A stretch of 64,000 nt of DNA from Saposhnikovia divaricata (Eukaryota; Streptophyta; Magnoliopsida; Apiales; Apiaceae): assembly GCA_036435485.1 (NCBI GenBank), contig CM071600.1, forward strand, positions 57,533,546 to 57,597,545. Reading direction: 5' to 3'. Position 1 is the stretch's first letter; each line of letters starts with the position of its first letter. The translations under genes and the position numbers were made by a program. Under the pieces are notes generated by a model, which was not told the origin of the DNA, did not search any database, and saw nothing but the letters and a program-made list of their open reading frames with translations. Positions 32,826 through 46,020 of the stretch are shown one piece after another.

Positions 32826-32999
32826 AAAAAAATATATAAAAGCATTATATTCGAAACGAATCCGATTACATTTCGATTTTTATGGTCAAACCCTGCATCT
32901 TCTAGCCTATTCTACAGATGCTCTGAAAAAACTGATATGGTTAATGGTTCAATGGACAAAGGAAAGGGCATTTTGGTAAATTAAGAAAATCAACAGGGG

Positions 33000-33386
33000 C
33001 TTTAATGTAAATAAGAAAAAGTAAAAGACTTTTCTCTGCAAATTCAACTCATTATGACATGTGCAAGAGTCTTGAAATTCTTTTTCAGCACCCCACCAAG
33101 AAACAAACAAAACACATCTCTATAAAATATGTATACAATCCTGTGTCTATATTTTACTGCTCTAACTACATTGTATTCTGTATTTTACTGTCTCATATTC
33201 CCTTTGGTAAATCCATCTGTATGTATATATTCCCATCAGCCTTTTGCTTTTGTATTTCTGGATTTATTATGGTGCTAGATTCGTGAAATTCCCTTTTTTT
33301 TAGTTATTCTTGTATTTCAAAAGGGGTGTTTGTTTAGGATCTGGTATTAATTTTCAGGCTTTGTGTTGGATTTTGGACTAGCCAAT
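33000..33386 (+). promoter_or_regulatory. LEUNIG 5' region
   Basis: Upstream of the ATG. TTTTCAG at 33353-33359 could be the acceptor of a 5' UTR intron, with the first UTR exon somewhere in 33050-33250. No convincing TATA box. Confidence 0.35.
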
Positions 33387-33528
33387 ATGTCTCAAACTAA
33401 CTGGGAAGCTGATAAAATGTGAGTTCTTTTCTTTTAACTTGCATTTTGATTCATTCTTGAGCTTTTTACTTGCTGATTTTTATTGGATTTATGTATGGGT
33501 TTGCTGTTTAATTTTAGTGTGTGAGTTT

Positions 33529-33561
<33 letters not shown>

Positions 33562-35888
33562 AGGTAGGGAGAGAGAGATTTTAAAGTACTCTGTCTGTTC
33601 TAGGTTTGAAATATTGATTTCTTAATTAATGGTCTTTTGAATTTGTTTCTAATTGAACTGTATGACTCTTGGAAACTGGTATTAATTTTAATGGGGGTAA
33701 ATTATCTATCTTTGTTCATTCTTGCTTTTAGTAACTTAGTCTTTGGAAATTTTTGTAGAGTTTGGTTTGGAAGATTTTGTTGTAACTGGGTAATCATAAA
33801 GTTTCTTTTGGCGATACTTTAAAGTTATTCGATTTTGTAAAGTTTCAATCTTTCTTGGTTCTAAGTGGCAAGACATGTTCTATGATTAACAGGCTGGATG
33901 TTTACATCCATGATTATTTGGTAAAGAGGGATTTAAAGGCTTCTGCGCAGGCCTTTCAAGCAGAAGGGAAAGTATCATCTGACCCTGTCGGTAAGATTTC
34001 TACGACTTTTCATAAGGGGAACTATGATTTGATCCTCTTAAAAATGCATTCGTTGTGGATATTTTTTCTCCCCTAAATTTTGGGTTGGTTGATTTCAGCA
34101 ATTGATGCACCTGGTGGGTTTCTCTTCGAGTGGTGGTCAGTCTTTTGGGATATATTTATTGCTAGAACTAATGAGAAACACTCGGAAGTTGCTGCCTCTT
34201 ACATTGAGGTTGGTCAGAATCTAACGTTTCTTTATTCTCTATCTGCCCTTGTTTTCTTTATGCCATGTTTTATCAAATAAAAGTTTTAGTTTGGACTTTG
34301 GAGCTCAACACTGAATACTTTTTACATTCCGATTTCTCCAAAAATAATTGGCAAGTGAACTTGCCATTAGTTTCTGATCCTGTATTTTTTTTAAAAAATA
34401 TATGTAGCTTCATGGGTTTGAGAGACTTTGATGCAGGAAAGGATGTTAGAAACAAAGTTGAAATATAAAACCGGGGACCTTAGGCGGATTAGCCGCAGAA
34501 AAGCCGCTACCCCAAGGGTTCCCCAAGCGCAGAAGGGAGAAAAGAGACCGATCCATTTCAATTTCTAATAATATTCCAATAATCGACTCTTACGTAATAT
34601 GTGGGGAGTACATGAATTATATAGGGAATAGAAATCCTAAAACACAACCTTCACGACCTGAGATATTTGAGATAAAATGTGAGTTTATTCATTATGTTCT
34701 CCAAGGGAAAATAGTTGGCTAACTGTTGATAGAGTTTAATAATGAGGAAATATTAAACTGAGGTGAGCGAGGTTTTTACACTCAGCCTGTAGATAGCTTG
34801 AGGGTTCTTCGAAGTGCACACATGCTCTTTAGCTTGATTTGCTTTATACTTGGACCTTTTAGTTATATGAAAAGATATTTAGAGTGAACAGCGGCACCAT
34901 AGGTGGATTTGTGTCACAGTAAGACCTGTACTCCGAGATCAAAAACAATAAAAGTGAACATGATAAATCATAGAAGATAAAATGGGTAAGCAAGTTTCGA
35001 ATTCTTACCTCATTCTCATGATGCCTCAAAATTCATCAGAGCAATGACATCACCACTCCAACGAGTTTAGCTTCGTGAGGTTGGTTAAATCTAGTTTAAC
35101 CAGATTGCTCCCATATTTTGTACATTTATAGACCAGAAACTTCCCTAGTAGTTTACTGACACAATGGATTTAGTTGATTTGAATCCGGGTTGGGTAGGTG
35201 GCGTCTAAAATATATTGCTGGTTCTTGCCCCCATGGCACTATCTTTTGTCTAATTTATATGTTTATCATAGTTGTGATGAACATTCCCGATAAACAACTT
35301 CTGCGGCTGTCCGAGGTTTTAGTCATACACTTTGCTGGTGGAATTGATATGTTCAATATATACTATCTGGGTTGGAGGAGATGGAGGTTGTTTGTTGAAA
35401 TAGCTGTATTAGTCAGTCCAAAGAATAAGGAGACAAATAGTTTGTACATCGTCATTACAGTGAAAATAGAATACAACTGTACTGCAAAGAAGCCACTTTC
35501 ACCGCATTAAGTTCAATAGGTTTATCATTATTCTTTAGTGATGTTGGGGAACTTTCACAATCCTTCTGCAGGAAACTAATCCAAAAATTTATAGCACTGA
35601 GTTCCTAGTAAAGTGTTGCTGGTCTACGTTTTCTTATAAAAAAAAATCGTAAACAGCAAATTTTTGTTGCCATTACTGTCTGATGCGGAAAATGATACTG
35701 TGCGTGCAAGGGATTTTGGATATACCACTGTGGTCTTAGATGTTTTGAATATAGACTCAGGTGATTAAAGCAAGAGAGCAGCAACAACAGCAGCAACCTC
35801 AACAATCTCAACACCCTCAACATCAGCAATTACAGATGCAGCAAATGTTGTTGCAGAGGCATGTTCAGCAGCAGCAGCAGCAGCAACA

Positions 35889-35925
<37 letters not shown>

Positions 35926-35928
35926 CAA

Positions 35929-35962
<34 letters not shown>

Positions 35963-38900
35963 AAGCGCAACAGCAGCAGCAGCGTAGAGATGGATCCCAT
36001 ATCTTGAATGGCACAAGTAATGGGATTGGTGGAAATGATCCGCTTATGAGACAAAACACGGGAGCTAATGTCTTGGCTGCAAAGTTGTATGAGGAAAGGT
36101 CGAAAGTACCACTTCAGAGGGACTCTTTAGACGATGCAGCTATGAAGGTATAAGCTCAATGTTCTCGAATATAACTACTCTTCAGCCATTCTGGTTTTTA
36201 ACTATGTAATTCTTACAGCAAAGGTTTGGTGAAAATGTGGGCCAGCATATGGATTCCAATCATGCGTCAATACTGAAGTCAGCAGCTTCGGCTGGTCATC
36301 CTTCTGGGTACTTAGTTCATAAGTTTTTGTTTCATATTTCATTACCTTTTTGAAGGAAATTCAACGAAATGACTTCCTAGACTTATATAAAAAGAGGGAT
36401 TTGTTTTTATTTTCTGACTAATAGTAAAGGGTATAAATTGACACGACAAATCAAAGAGAAGAATGAGAACTATATACTGAAGTAAACACTTTTCATAAGC
36501 GGCTATCTTCGTGCTTGTAATTGTTCCAACCATTTTAGGCAACAGAACCTGAGCTTATTTAGTTTCTTCTAGTCCTTGTTAAGCTTTATATATCCTTTGT
36601 GCAAATGCTTCCTGTTTGAGTTTTCCTGCCTGCAAAGGCAAAAGCTTTGTTTGGTGAATAATCTACATTATAACTATATAAAAGCATTTAGTTCCTTCTA
36701 TTATCAGGCATAACTTCTAAATTCTCAGGCAAATGCTGCATGGTACAGCTGGTGGCATGTCACCACAAGTTCAAGCTCGGAACCAGCAACTTCCAGGATC
36801 GACACCAGTAAGTTCTGCATTTTCTTATCTCCTACTTCTCTTTCAATTATGTGTGTGGGGTGGGTGGTAGAATACTATTCTATAACATATGTAATGTACG
36901 ACACATCTTAAGAAACTTTTTGGATTATAGGACATAAAGACTGAAATGAATCCAATCCTTATTCCAAGAACAGCAGGTCCAGAAGGATCACTGATGGGAA
37001 TTCCTGGTAAATTAGCTTTGACCAATCTCTATATTACTGTTATCATCTATCTGTCCTATGAGTTTGAAACTTGGGCAGTTTTCAGATTGGAAAAAATCAC
37101 TAGAAATTAATCTCCGGTCAGGGTCTATTTATTTTGTCAGTATGTGTGACATTATAGCTTGTATCAAATTCCATGCAGGTTCAAATCATGGTGGCAGTAA
37201 TTTGACTCTAAAGGGATGGCCTCTCACTGTAAGTGCTTACGAATGGCTATGTTTAACTTGAACTTCACACGCTTTTAATGTGTTTCAAAGTGGAAGGTTT
37301 GAAAAAGGTTTCTTCCTACAAGCTTCGAGTAGAAAGTCATGAATCTTTTAGACTGCCAATTTCCTGTTCTATATATTTTCTTTCCCTAGTGTCTGTCCCA
37401 AAATTGCGTTGAGTGTTAAGTACACTAGATAAGAGAAAACAGAATGGATGGATAGTAAGTGTTGATACAAAAATGATTATAATCAACAATATATGGTGTA
37501 AAGCAAAACAAACTATGGTGCAAAGTGTGTTTTTTCATGTACATGATATATGGGATGCCAGGGTAGGGTAATACCATCATTAAGAGCACGTGATATGTAG
37601 TATGACTACAAATGACTACAACCAAGTTATGCTTTGATGAAATAAATAAGAGCACGAAATAAACTAACGTTTGAGATCGTTGGATTTGTTGCTATAGTTA
37701 CCAGTTTCCACCTTCCACCTTTTAGTCGATTTTATGTACTCAGGTTCACAGTCTGTCTATTCAACCAATGCTGTACTATCTTTTGCATTTTCACAATAAC
37801 GGTTTTAGTATATAGTTTACAGACTATTGATCTGTGGTTAAATATATATTTGCTCTTCAAATGAAGTCAGGTAGTTGCAGTCTGTACTGTGGTATGTTTT
37901 GTGGTGGTCATGTAAAGCTCTCACAAAGTTTTGCTTCGATATGTCTCTGGATTTAATTTTGTGTGTGCATATTTCACTTATTTTTATCTATGCCTCATCT
38001 ATTAGGGTCTTGATCAGCTTCGATCTGGGCTTATCCAGCAGCAGAAGTCATTTATGCCAGGCTCTCAGCCATTTCATCAACTTCAGATGTTAACACCACA
38101 GCATCAGCAACAGCTAATGCTAGCACAACAAAATTTGACTTCACCATCTTCCAATGATGTAGAGAGCCGAAGGCTGAGAATGCTTTTGAACAGTCAAAGC
38201 ATGAGTTTGGGGAAGGATGGTCTGTCAAATTCGGCTGGTGATGTAGTTCCAAATGTTGGATCACCTTTGCAGCACCCTGCTTTACCCCGCGGAGATCCAG
38301 AGATGTTACTGAAGGTGTGTTCCGCTTCTTTCACCTGCATATCTGCTCGTGTTCCTAGTTCTAGTTATTTCTTGCATCATGTTTTGCAATATAAATGTTT
38401 TTCTGTTCCTGAGAGTTTTGTGTGTGTAGCTGAAAATGGCACAGCAGTTACAACAGCAGCAGCAACAACAACATAACACTAACCTGCAGCAGCTTCAGCA
38501 GCATGCTCTTTCAGGCCAGCAGACTCAAAGTGGAACTCATAGTCTTCAGCAAGATAAACTTGTGGGTCCTGGTAGTATAACCGGAGATGGTAGCTTGTCA
38601 AATTCCTTTCGGGGAAATGATCAGGTTTGATTTTTTTGCTTAGGATAAAATTAATAAACAATATATGTTTCATGGTCAAGTGGAAGGGCGATTCGATTGC
38701 AGACTCTGATAGATTGGGAAATTACTAATTTGCTAGATAAAAAATTAACTTGGACCTACCAATGTTGGTTATATATTTATAGGAGCCTTGCATGGTTCTA
38801 AACTTTATTACTTCACTTTTCACCTGTATAGTCGCATAATTCCATAGCATGGTTTCTAATGCACACGCCTTTCATAAAGCAGAATGGAAGAAAGAGAAAG

Positions 38901-41900
38901 CAGCCAGTATCATCATCAGGACCTGCTAATAGTACAGGAACTGCAAATACTACAGGGCCCTCTCCAGGTTCAGCACCCTCAACTCCTTCAACACATACTC
39001 CAGGAGATGTGATCTCGGTGCCCCCTTTGCCACATAATGGCAGTTCATCAAAGCCTTTAATGATGTTTGGAACTGATGGTCCTGGCTCTCTTGCATCCCC
39101 ATCAACTCAGTTGGTAGGTAGAGTTTCTAGGTCGTGTAATGTGTACTGTTTTTAACTCTCCTAAATTCTCATGACAGTTACATTTTGGCAGTGGGATGAT
39201 AAAGATTTAGTGCCAGCTGATATGGATCGTTTTGTTGAAGATGGATCTCTTGATGATAACGTAGAGTCTTTTTTATCTCACAATGATACAGATCCAATAG
39301 ATGCAGTTGGTCGCTGTATGGATGTGAGCAAAGGTCAGAGTCTGTGTGTTTGAGTAATTGGATTCATTAATATTTCAAATTCCCTCATTTATTGTTTTCA
39401 CAACTTCAGATGTGGTACTATTTAGGAGTTTGTTGCATCTTTTTCTGACTTCATATGTAATTTATATAGATATTTTTATCACAAGTGTTACTGATATGTA
39501 AGTCTGCTTCTGCATCATCTATAATCATGCTGCGTCCAAGTAATATAAATTGCTTCTTGGCGGCATGAAACTGTATATTACCTTTTCTTTTGTACAATGG
39601 TGTTTCCTTGAGAAATGATATCAATCAAATCTATTCAAACCAATAATACCCCATGTATGCCCCACTCGAAAGAAGGGTTTGGGGAGGTTTAGACGTATGC
39701 ATACCTTATCCCAGCTCGGAGTACAGAGATTTTTTTTTTCCTCGCTGAGGACTCCTTTTTTATGAGAACAAAGTAATCTTGCAAAGTTTCGAGATATATC
39801 GAAATTCTTGAAATTTTTTTGAAGCTGCAAGAAGGCATTGAAAGTCAAAGATAGTGTGAGTAGCAGGATAAAAAATATATATTGGGCAATGAAGGCATGC
39901 AGTAAAAATGTGAAATAATATAACAAGACATTACAATAGATTGTAGGTGTTCTCACTACATTTCCAATTAACTCGCCCTCCCATTTTTTTAGCCTAAAAA
40001 CATTGCTATCAAATTTGGCAAATCCGTAATACTATCCCAGCCAACCATATACCCTCAACCCTGGTGGAAATTCTACAAGAAATCAGTTGCTGTAATGTAG
40101 TGTCTTGCACAAATCAGAGGTTCTGTCCTCAAAAGAGGGAGGTGCCTCTTGCTTGGCAGGTCTATGCTCGCACGTCCTCTGTGGCCTGTGTCCCTTGTAC
40201 AACTGAAAGACCTTGATGTTCACTAAGTTGTACCCTTGGACTTTTGGACGGACATAGGCAACAAATAACCAATCTTATAAATTGTCATTGGTTGGAAATA
40301 GCGATATAATGGTTTTCTTTGTGACTCAATTTTAGGGTTCACCTTTTCGGAACTTAGCTCTGTTCGTGCTAGTACCAGCAAAGTAGTTTGTTGTCACTTC
40401 TCATCAGATGGTAAGCTGCTCGCCAGTGGTGGTCATGATAAGAAGGTAAGTATTATGCAATGCTATATTTAAAGTTAATCTTTTAGTTTGCAAAAAGATT
40501 GAGCTTTTAAGGGAACGATTTTCGTCTCTGGAGTCTTTCACAGTGTGCTATTTGGAAATTGGATCTTTAGACAGATATCATGTTGACTTGAAACTATTTT
40601 TAATTATGTGATACAGGCTGTATTGTGGCATGCAGATTCTCTAAAGCCAAAATCAACACTTGAAGAGCATTCTGCATTAATTACGGATGTTCGTTTCAGT
40701 CCAAGCATGCCACGTCTTGCAACATCTTCTTTCGATAAGACTGTCAGGGTTTGGGATGCTGAGAATGTAAGTTTACTTTTACTGAAGTCCCTGATTTAAT
40801 TATGTACACTCCACTTTTCTAAGTCATACTAGTATATTTGTGGGAAATCATTTTTCATAATAATGCCTGTGGAAGAAATTAATGGAAATGAATTTTTTCC
40901 TTAAAAAATTTGATAGCATGAACACTGGAAAATTCCCTATATTGTAGTTATGACGAGGTGCTTAGTTTAGAACTTTTTTCAGACTTCCCACAAACTGAAG
41001 ACATTGACAAAGAAAGGAGATATTAGTTGGCACCAATTATTGAGTTTCTAGATGTTCCTTTTGCTGTATATGAGCCAGTATAGAACGACATACCCACATA
41101 CAACCCATAAAATTAATGCTTCTTCAGTGAAACTGTTTGGTTCTCATATTTACAGATTTCTATCAGCTAATATGTATACTTGATTTTTTTTTTATATATA
41201 TATATGTATATAGCAGTCATATATAAAGCAGTCCTGCCACTGTCATCCCACGTAGATGAGATAAAATGTTCACATAATGTAAATACTCTTGAAAACACAA
41301 TTTATGTGTGAAAGAAGGTACTTTGACATGAACACGGTAAAGAAGCAAACTTGCTCCCACCTGTGTAACTGTATCACCGAGGCTTTGCAGCAACGGCAGT
41401 TTATAGTTACTAGTCCATAATCATATTAACTTCGTTGCAATTCTTAATGAAAAATTGTTTAATGTAACTGGGTCAATGTGCATAATTTGTGTCACAAGAG
41501 AAGTTATACATCATATGTTTTCCAGTCAAAGGACCAGGGTAGTTTAATCAAGTTGTTTATTATTCTTTTGCCGTTAGTCCGTCACATCCTGACCAGATAT
41601 GAGTTCTAATCCACTTTATGACAAATACAGCCTGGCTACTCTCTTCGCACCTTCACTGGCCATTCTGCACCTGTCATGTCATTGGACTTTCATCCAAATA
41701 AGGAGGATCTTATTTGCTCCTGTGACAGTGATGGTGAAATAAGATATTGGAACATAAATATCGGCAGCTGTGCTCAAGTATTTAAGGTACTGAACTTGAA
41801 TCATGCTAAAATCTTATTTTTGTTTATGTTATATAAAATTTATCTCTCCTATATATGTATATTTCTGGAAAGATGGAAGGGGGAAGGTTGGTTTGTGTAG

Positions 41901-44679
41901 TGTAATTTATGCTACTTTTTCCCTCATAACCAGGGTGGCACGACACAGATGAGATTTCAACCCCGTCAAGGAAGATTACTTGCTGCAGCTGTAGAGAACG
42001 TGGTATCCATACTGGACGTGGAGACTCAAGCATGTCGACACTCGTTACAGGTTGGCTGGTTACTTGTTTAGATTGATTATAGTTGCCTTTGCAATGTTGA
42101 CTCACATAGGTGATGTGTTGTCATTTGATGTGCATTTTTCTGATTGTTGCTCTCATAAAAAAGTTCATACCGTATAAATGGGCTTTGCACAGTTTCACTT
42201 GTACAATATGTAACTTTCATAACCTTTACAGATGCGTAGAAATCATATCTTAATTTTTAAATTTGATTAAGGATTTATGGGATGGCAGATTTCGAATCAC
42301 CATGTAAGTGACGCTGAAGCAGTAGAGCATAGTGTCAGATTTCTTGGGCCTCAAAGGGTAATGAAATCTGGCAATATGTTGATACTGAGGGTGAAACATA
42401 AGAAAGAAATTTGAGGACGCCCTCCTCCTAGAACCAGATCTTGGTGTAAAATCTGATCATACATCACCTGTCCTTCCTCCATTGGTGTCACTCCATTTGG
42501 GCAAGTGACCTGTCATTTTGAAGGAAACGAATGCCTTGAGGCTTAATATCAGGATCACACCTAATGGCAAGTATAAAAATTCTTAATATCAGGGATGCAA
42601 GGGAGTTGCTTCGTGTTAGTCATTAATAAAGATCTACCTTTAGCCTTAGGATTGCTACCTCAGTTTTGCCGAGGTTTGGGGGAGTGATCTATGTCCTTAG
42701 CATCGTTACTTCTCTTCTTGCCGTGTATTTTTTGGATTATACAGACATTCTTGGATTTCCTGCATCTTGTAAAAGATGTAATAGGAGAGAATACATAATT
42801 CTTAAATGAGTTGAAAGAACTAGATATTGGAAGGTAGAAATTAACTGTTATCCTTAGCTTTTTTGTAAGCTTGAGCTGAAAGCTTTAAAAGGTTTTACAT
42901 AAGAGACGGAAGTGGAGCTTGAGGAGGTTTGTAGATTTGTTGCACTAATCGTTGTTGACATTGTTGGAGAGTAGTTGTGTACATCTTATCTGTCAATGAT
43001 TGAAGCATTGCAGACAGGATATGACAACATGTGATAGGATTGCATCAGAAAGACAATGGCAATGAACTTCAGTAGAAAGTGTTAGATATCTCTATATGTA
43101 CAAGCATATATATATAAGTTGTGCGAAGCACGAGCTATATATCAAGTAACAATAGCACGAAAAACTTTAATTTGAACACACGGGCCATATCTGTTTTATT
43201 TTCTCACCTCACCTCACCTCCACTTTTTTTTTTTCAAAAGAAGAGACTATAATGCTAGGGATTTCCCACCTCTGCTTCGACAGACCCATAAGAAGTTATT
43301 GCTCACACCTCGTGTTGATTCTACTGCAACCCCTCTCTTTCCCTCAAACTCGCATCTATTTTTCCCACCTGGATCTTATTGTTACCGCTACCTCCCCTCG
43401 AATCTGAATCAACCCCCTCTACTTGATTTATTATTGCATGTGTATCTATATGTTGTCTGTATATTTATGCCAGTATATATGGATGAAAGAGGGAGGGAAA
43501 AATTAGAAGTATATAAAGCGCAAAGGAGTTGCAGTGGGAAGAGAAATAAAAATACAGCAGCATTGCAAAAGAATTAGCGCAATCCAGCACAAAGCAGTGT
43601 TGTCTTGTTGGTATTTGCTTCTAGGAGACTGTTCTTATTTGTTGATGTATATAAAATAACATAATGAAAACAATAGTTATATGGGCTGATAAATAGATAT
43701 CTGGTATAATGTAGTATTTGATTCTTCTCATGGTGTATAATGTATTGTACAATGTTTATCTCTAGGGACATACAAGACCTATTCATTCAGTTTGCTGGGA
43801 TCCTTCCGGGGAGTTTTTGGCATCTGTCAGTGAGGACTCTGTTAGAGTGTGGACGCTGGGATCTGGAAGTGAAGGGGAGTGTGTTCACGTGCTAAGTTGC
43901 AATGGCAACAAATTCCACTCTTGTGCTTTCCATCCTACATTTTCTTCGTTGCTGGTCATTGGCTGTTATCAGGCAAGTTATTAACTGTCTTTTTTCTTAC
44001 CTTGTGGTATCTTCTCTGTAAGCAGCTAATAGCTTGTTTGGCTTGCCTTTAAAAAAGTACGACTTGTCACTTAAAAGTTATTTTTGTAAGTAGACGCAAT
44101 TTTTTACTTGAAAATTATTAATTAATATCTGTTTGGATAGTTCAATTTACAAGTCAGGTGTTTAATAGGGATGTAATTTAATTATTATGTGAAAAATGAA
44201 AACTGACAGAGCAATCTGAGTTGCATGTTTTGATTTTTTTTGTCCATGTCAAATTACAACCTGAAAAATATACTATTAACACGCTTCTCACGTCCACCTC
44301 TTATAAGATGTAACCTATAATTATCTTTTTAGTCCTAAACTCCTCATTGTCTAACAGACCACATAAGTAAATTGAGCTTAAACCAACTTGTAAACCCAGC
44401 CAAACAAGAGTACAAAGCTTTGTTTATTGTACATGTAATAAGCTGTAAAACAACTCGTGTAACATAGATCTAATATCCTTGTAACATAGATCAAATATCT
44501 GAAAGCCCTTTGAACTATTTCTGATTTACTTACAGTCAATGGAGCTTTGGAATATGTCTGAGAACAAGACAATGACGCTTTCAGCCCACGACGGACTAAT
44601 TGCTGGTCTTGCCGTGTCAACAGTAAATGGTTTGGTTGCTTCAGCAAGCCACGACAAGTATGTGAAGCTGTGGAAGTAA
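33387..44679 (+). CDS. LUG: Transcriptional corepressor LEUNIG (LUG), 18 coding exons
   Basis: Gro/Tup1-type nuclear corepressor that partners SEUSS through its LUFS domain. Exons: 33387-33418, 33893-33990, 34099-34208, 35755-36147, 36219-36307, 36729-36807, 36931-37006, 37179-37228, 38006-38314, 38430-38624, 38883-39113, 39192-39333, 40336-40445, 40617-40766, 41631-41786, 41934-42050, 43766-43972, 44536-44679. They sum to 2688 nt, 895 residues (Arabidopsis LUG is about 930). LisH/LUFS occupies residues 1-80 ([11 protein letters not shown] start; [20 protein letters not shown]). Then come a Gln-rich region with 33 consecutive Gln (118-150), a basic [12 protein letters not shown] motif (about 478) and C-terminal WD40 repeats from about 605. 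Motifs in the first exons and the TQxIKAREQ junction match LUG rather than LUH. Intron 17 uses a GC donor. The exon 11 start is the least certain boundary. No disabling lesion seen. Confidence 0.96.
33531..33575. repeat. GA microsatellite in LEUNIG intron 1
   Basis: A run of GA dinucleotides followed by a G run and a second short GA stretch, within the 474-bp first intron. Confidence 0.9.
35866..35982 (+). repeat. CAG/CAA repeat encoding polyglutamine
   Basis: 33 Gln codons (35866-35964), one Ala (GCG), then five more Gln. CAG is interrupted irregularly by CAA. It lies in LEUNIG exon 4. Confidence 0.95.
44033..44408. mobile_element. MITE in LEUNIG intron 17
   Basis: Inverted ends CTTGTTTGGCTTG and, on the right, CAGCCAAACAAG. 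No clear flanking duplication. The inside is AT-rich and non-coding. Confidence 0.55.
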
Positions 44680-44884
44680 TGTCTCAGGTTTTGTTTGATA
44701 TATATTTTGGAAATAATCTCATTAAGCAATCGTAGTCACATGTCTTCTTTAGTAACAGTTGGGATCGTAACTAACCACTGTTGAAATTTGATCCGGATTT
44801 TACAACTGTGTAACTTCTGTATTATGTAACCAGTATGTACTCTCATGGTGGTTTATCGGACATTTCTGATGCTTGTGCTAGCCA

Positions 44885-45018
44885 ATCTGAAATGTGGACT
44901 CCGAGTCTATGAAGATTAATTTTCTCGATGTGGTGACATTCCATGTATCAATCATTATTTTTAAGATTCTATATTAAGATGGCATTAACAGCTCTCTCGG
45001 TTTCGACCTCTATATCTA
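44885..45018 (+). repeat. Tandem duplication of LEUNIG 3' flank, left copy
   Basis: From ATCTGAAATGTGGACTCCGA to TATATCTA. The right copy is 49647-49786. The two differ by a few substitutions and small indels. Copy 1 begins about 205 bp after the LEUNIG stop, so probably within or near its 3' UTR. Confidence 0.9.
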
Positions 45019-45040
45019 CTAGCATTTATGCCCGTGATGC

Positions 45041-45290
45041 GGGCTTTGCAATAATTTATTAAAGAACAACTTAGAAAACAAATTTTTCATTATATTGGTA
45101 GAGGCAATTTTTTGGAATGCCGGGTTTTGCAATACAATAAATTATTAAAAAACAACTTATAAAACAAATTTTTCTTTGGTAGAGACCATTTTTTGGAATG
45201 TTGGGCTTTGCAATACAATAAATTATTAAAGAACAATTTAGAAAAAAAATTTTCTTTATATTGGTAGAGACCATTTTCTGGAAGTGCAAA
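45041..45290. repeat. Three tandem units of about 81 bp at the Helitron 2 3' end
   Basis: A block of the form GGCTTTGCAATA..AATTATTAAA..TTGGTAGAG..TTTTTTGGAA repeats from about 45041, 45122 and 45203, directly inside the Helitron terminus. Confidence 0.8.
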
Positions 45291-45566
45291 ACTGAACTAA
45301 TATTGTTAGAGACATTTAACTAATATTTATGAATTAAAAGACTAAAAGACACACGCTTGACACTAAAAAGTTGTATTCGCAAAATTGCGTTCTTGAAGAT
45401 TTTATCAATATTAAAATTAAACTTAAACATTTTATCAGTATTAAAAACATTTAAGCAAAGTTCCTCGGCGGGGCCTCGATCCCTTTATTTATATAAATTA
45501 ATTTTAAATTTTAAGAACAAAAAACTAAAAAAAACATTAAAGTTATTAAGGCATAGTAACTGAGAA

Positions 45567-46020
45567 AATGCCCAAAATGACACAAAAATGGGGTTGGATG
45601 TCCAAAATAGCACTCCTTGGAAAGCTGGCCCCGCAGGGGCACATACATAACGCAGGCTGCAGTTGCGTTAGGGGGGTAACGCATGTGATACATGCGTTAC
45701 TCGTGTTTGTTTAACAACTCCCAGCTGAAAAACCACAGTAACGCAATCAACACTTGCGTTTTGGTAGTAACGCAAGTGCGTGATGCGTTACCCCTGTAAC
45801 GCATGACGCACTTGCGTTACTACCAAAACGCAAGTGTTGGTTGCGTTACTGTGGTTTTTTCAGCTGGAAGGTGTCTAAAATGAACGAGTAACGCATGCTG
45901 TATATGCGTTACCCCCTAACGCAACTCCAGCCTGCGTTACCAAAGTGCCAGTGAAGGGCGCGTTTTTCAAAATGTGCTGTTTTGGTAATTTTTCTTTAAA
46001 AAAGTGCCATTTTGGCACTA
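45567..46020. mobile_element. Foldback element 2 with AACGCA hairpins
   Basis: The whole 454 bp is an inverted repeat. The inner arms (45721-45791 and 45796-45867) are about 70 bp and differ at only about three places, separated by CCCT. Outside these lie hairpins such as GTAACGCATG/CATGCGTTAC (45676-45700) and a second pair near 45888-45912. The outer arms are more diverged, ending in AAATG.C..AAAATG.CAC text. No ORF and no sure target duplication. Confidence 0.8.

Noticed and set aside
34460..34720. GC-richer island in LEUNIG intron 3, possible organelle insert
   Set aside because: I could not match it to any plastid or mitochondrial sequence; no borders seen.
35765..36059. Antisense ORFs of poly-Ala, poly-Leu and poly-Cys
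   Set aside because: Mirror images of the CAG/CAA tract in LEUNIG exon 4; no coding evidence.
39640..39760. Possible degenerate SINE in LEUNIG intron 12
   Set aside because: GGTTTGGGGAGGTTTAGACG text recalls a common plant repeat, but no boxes, ends or duplication could be fixed.
42300..43590. Hidden gene or retrocopy in LEUNIG intron 16
   Set aside because: The pyrimidine-rich stretch and 92-codon ORF near 43.3 kb show no family motif and no insertion borders.
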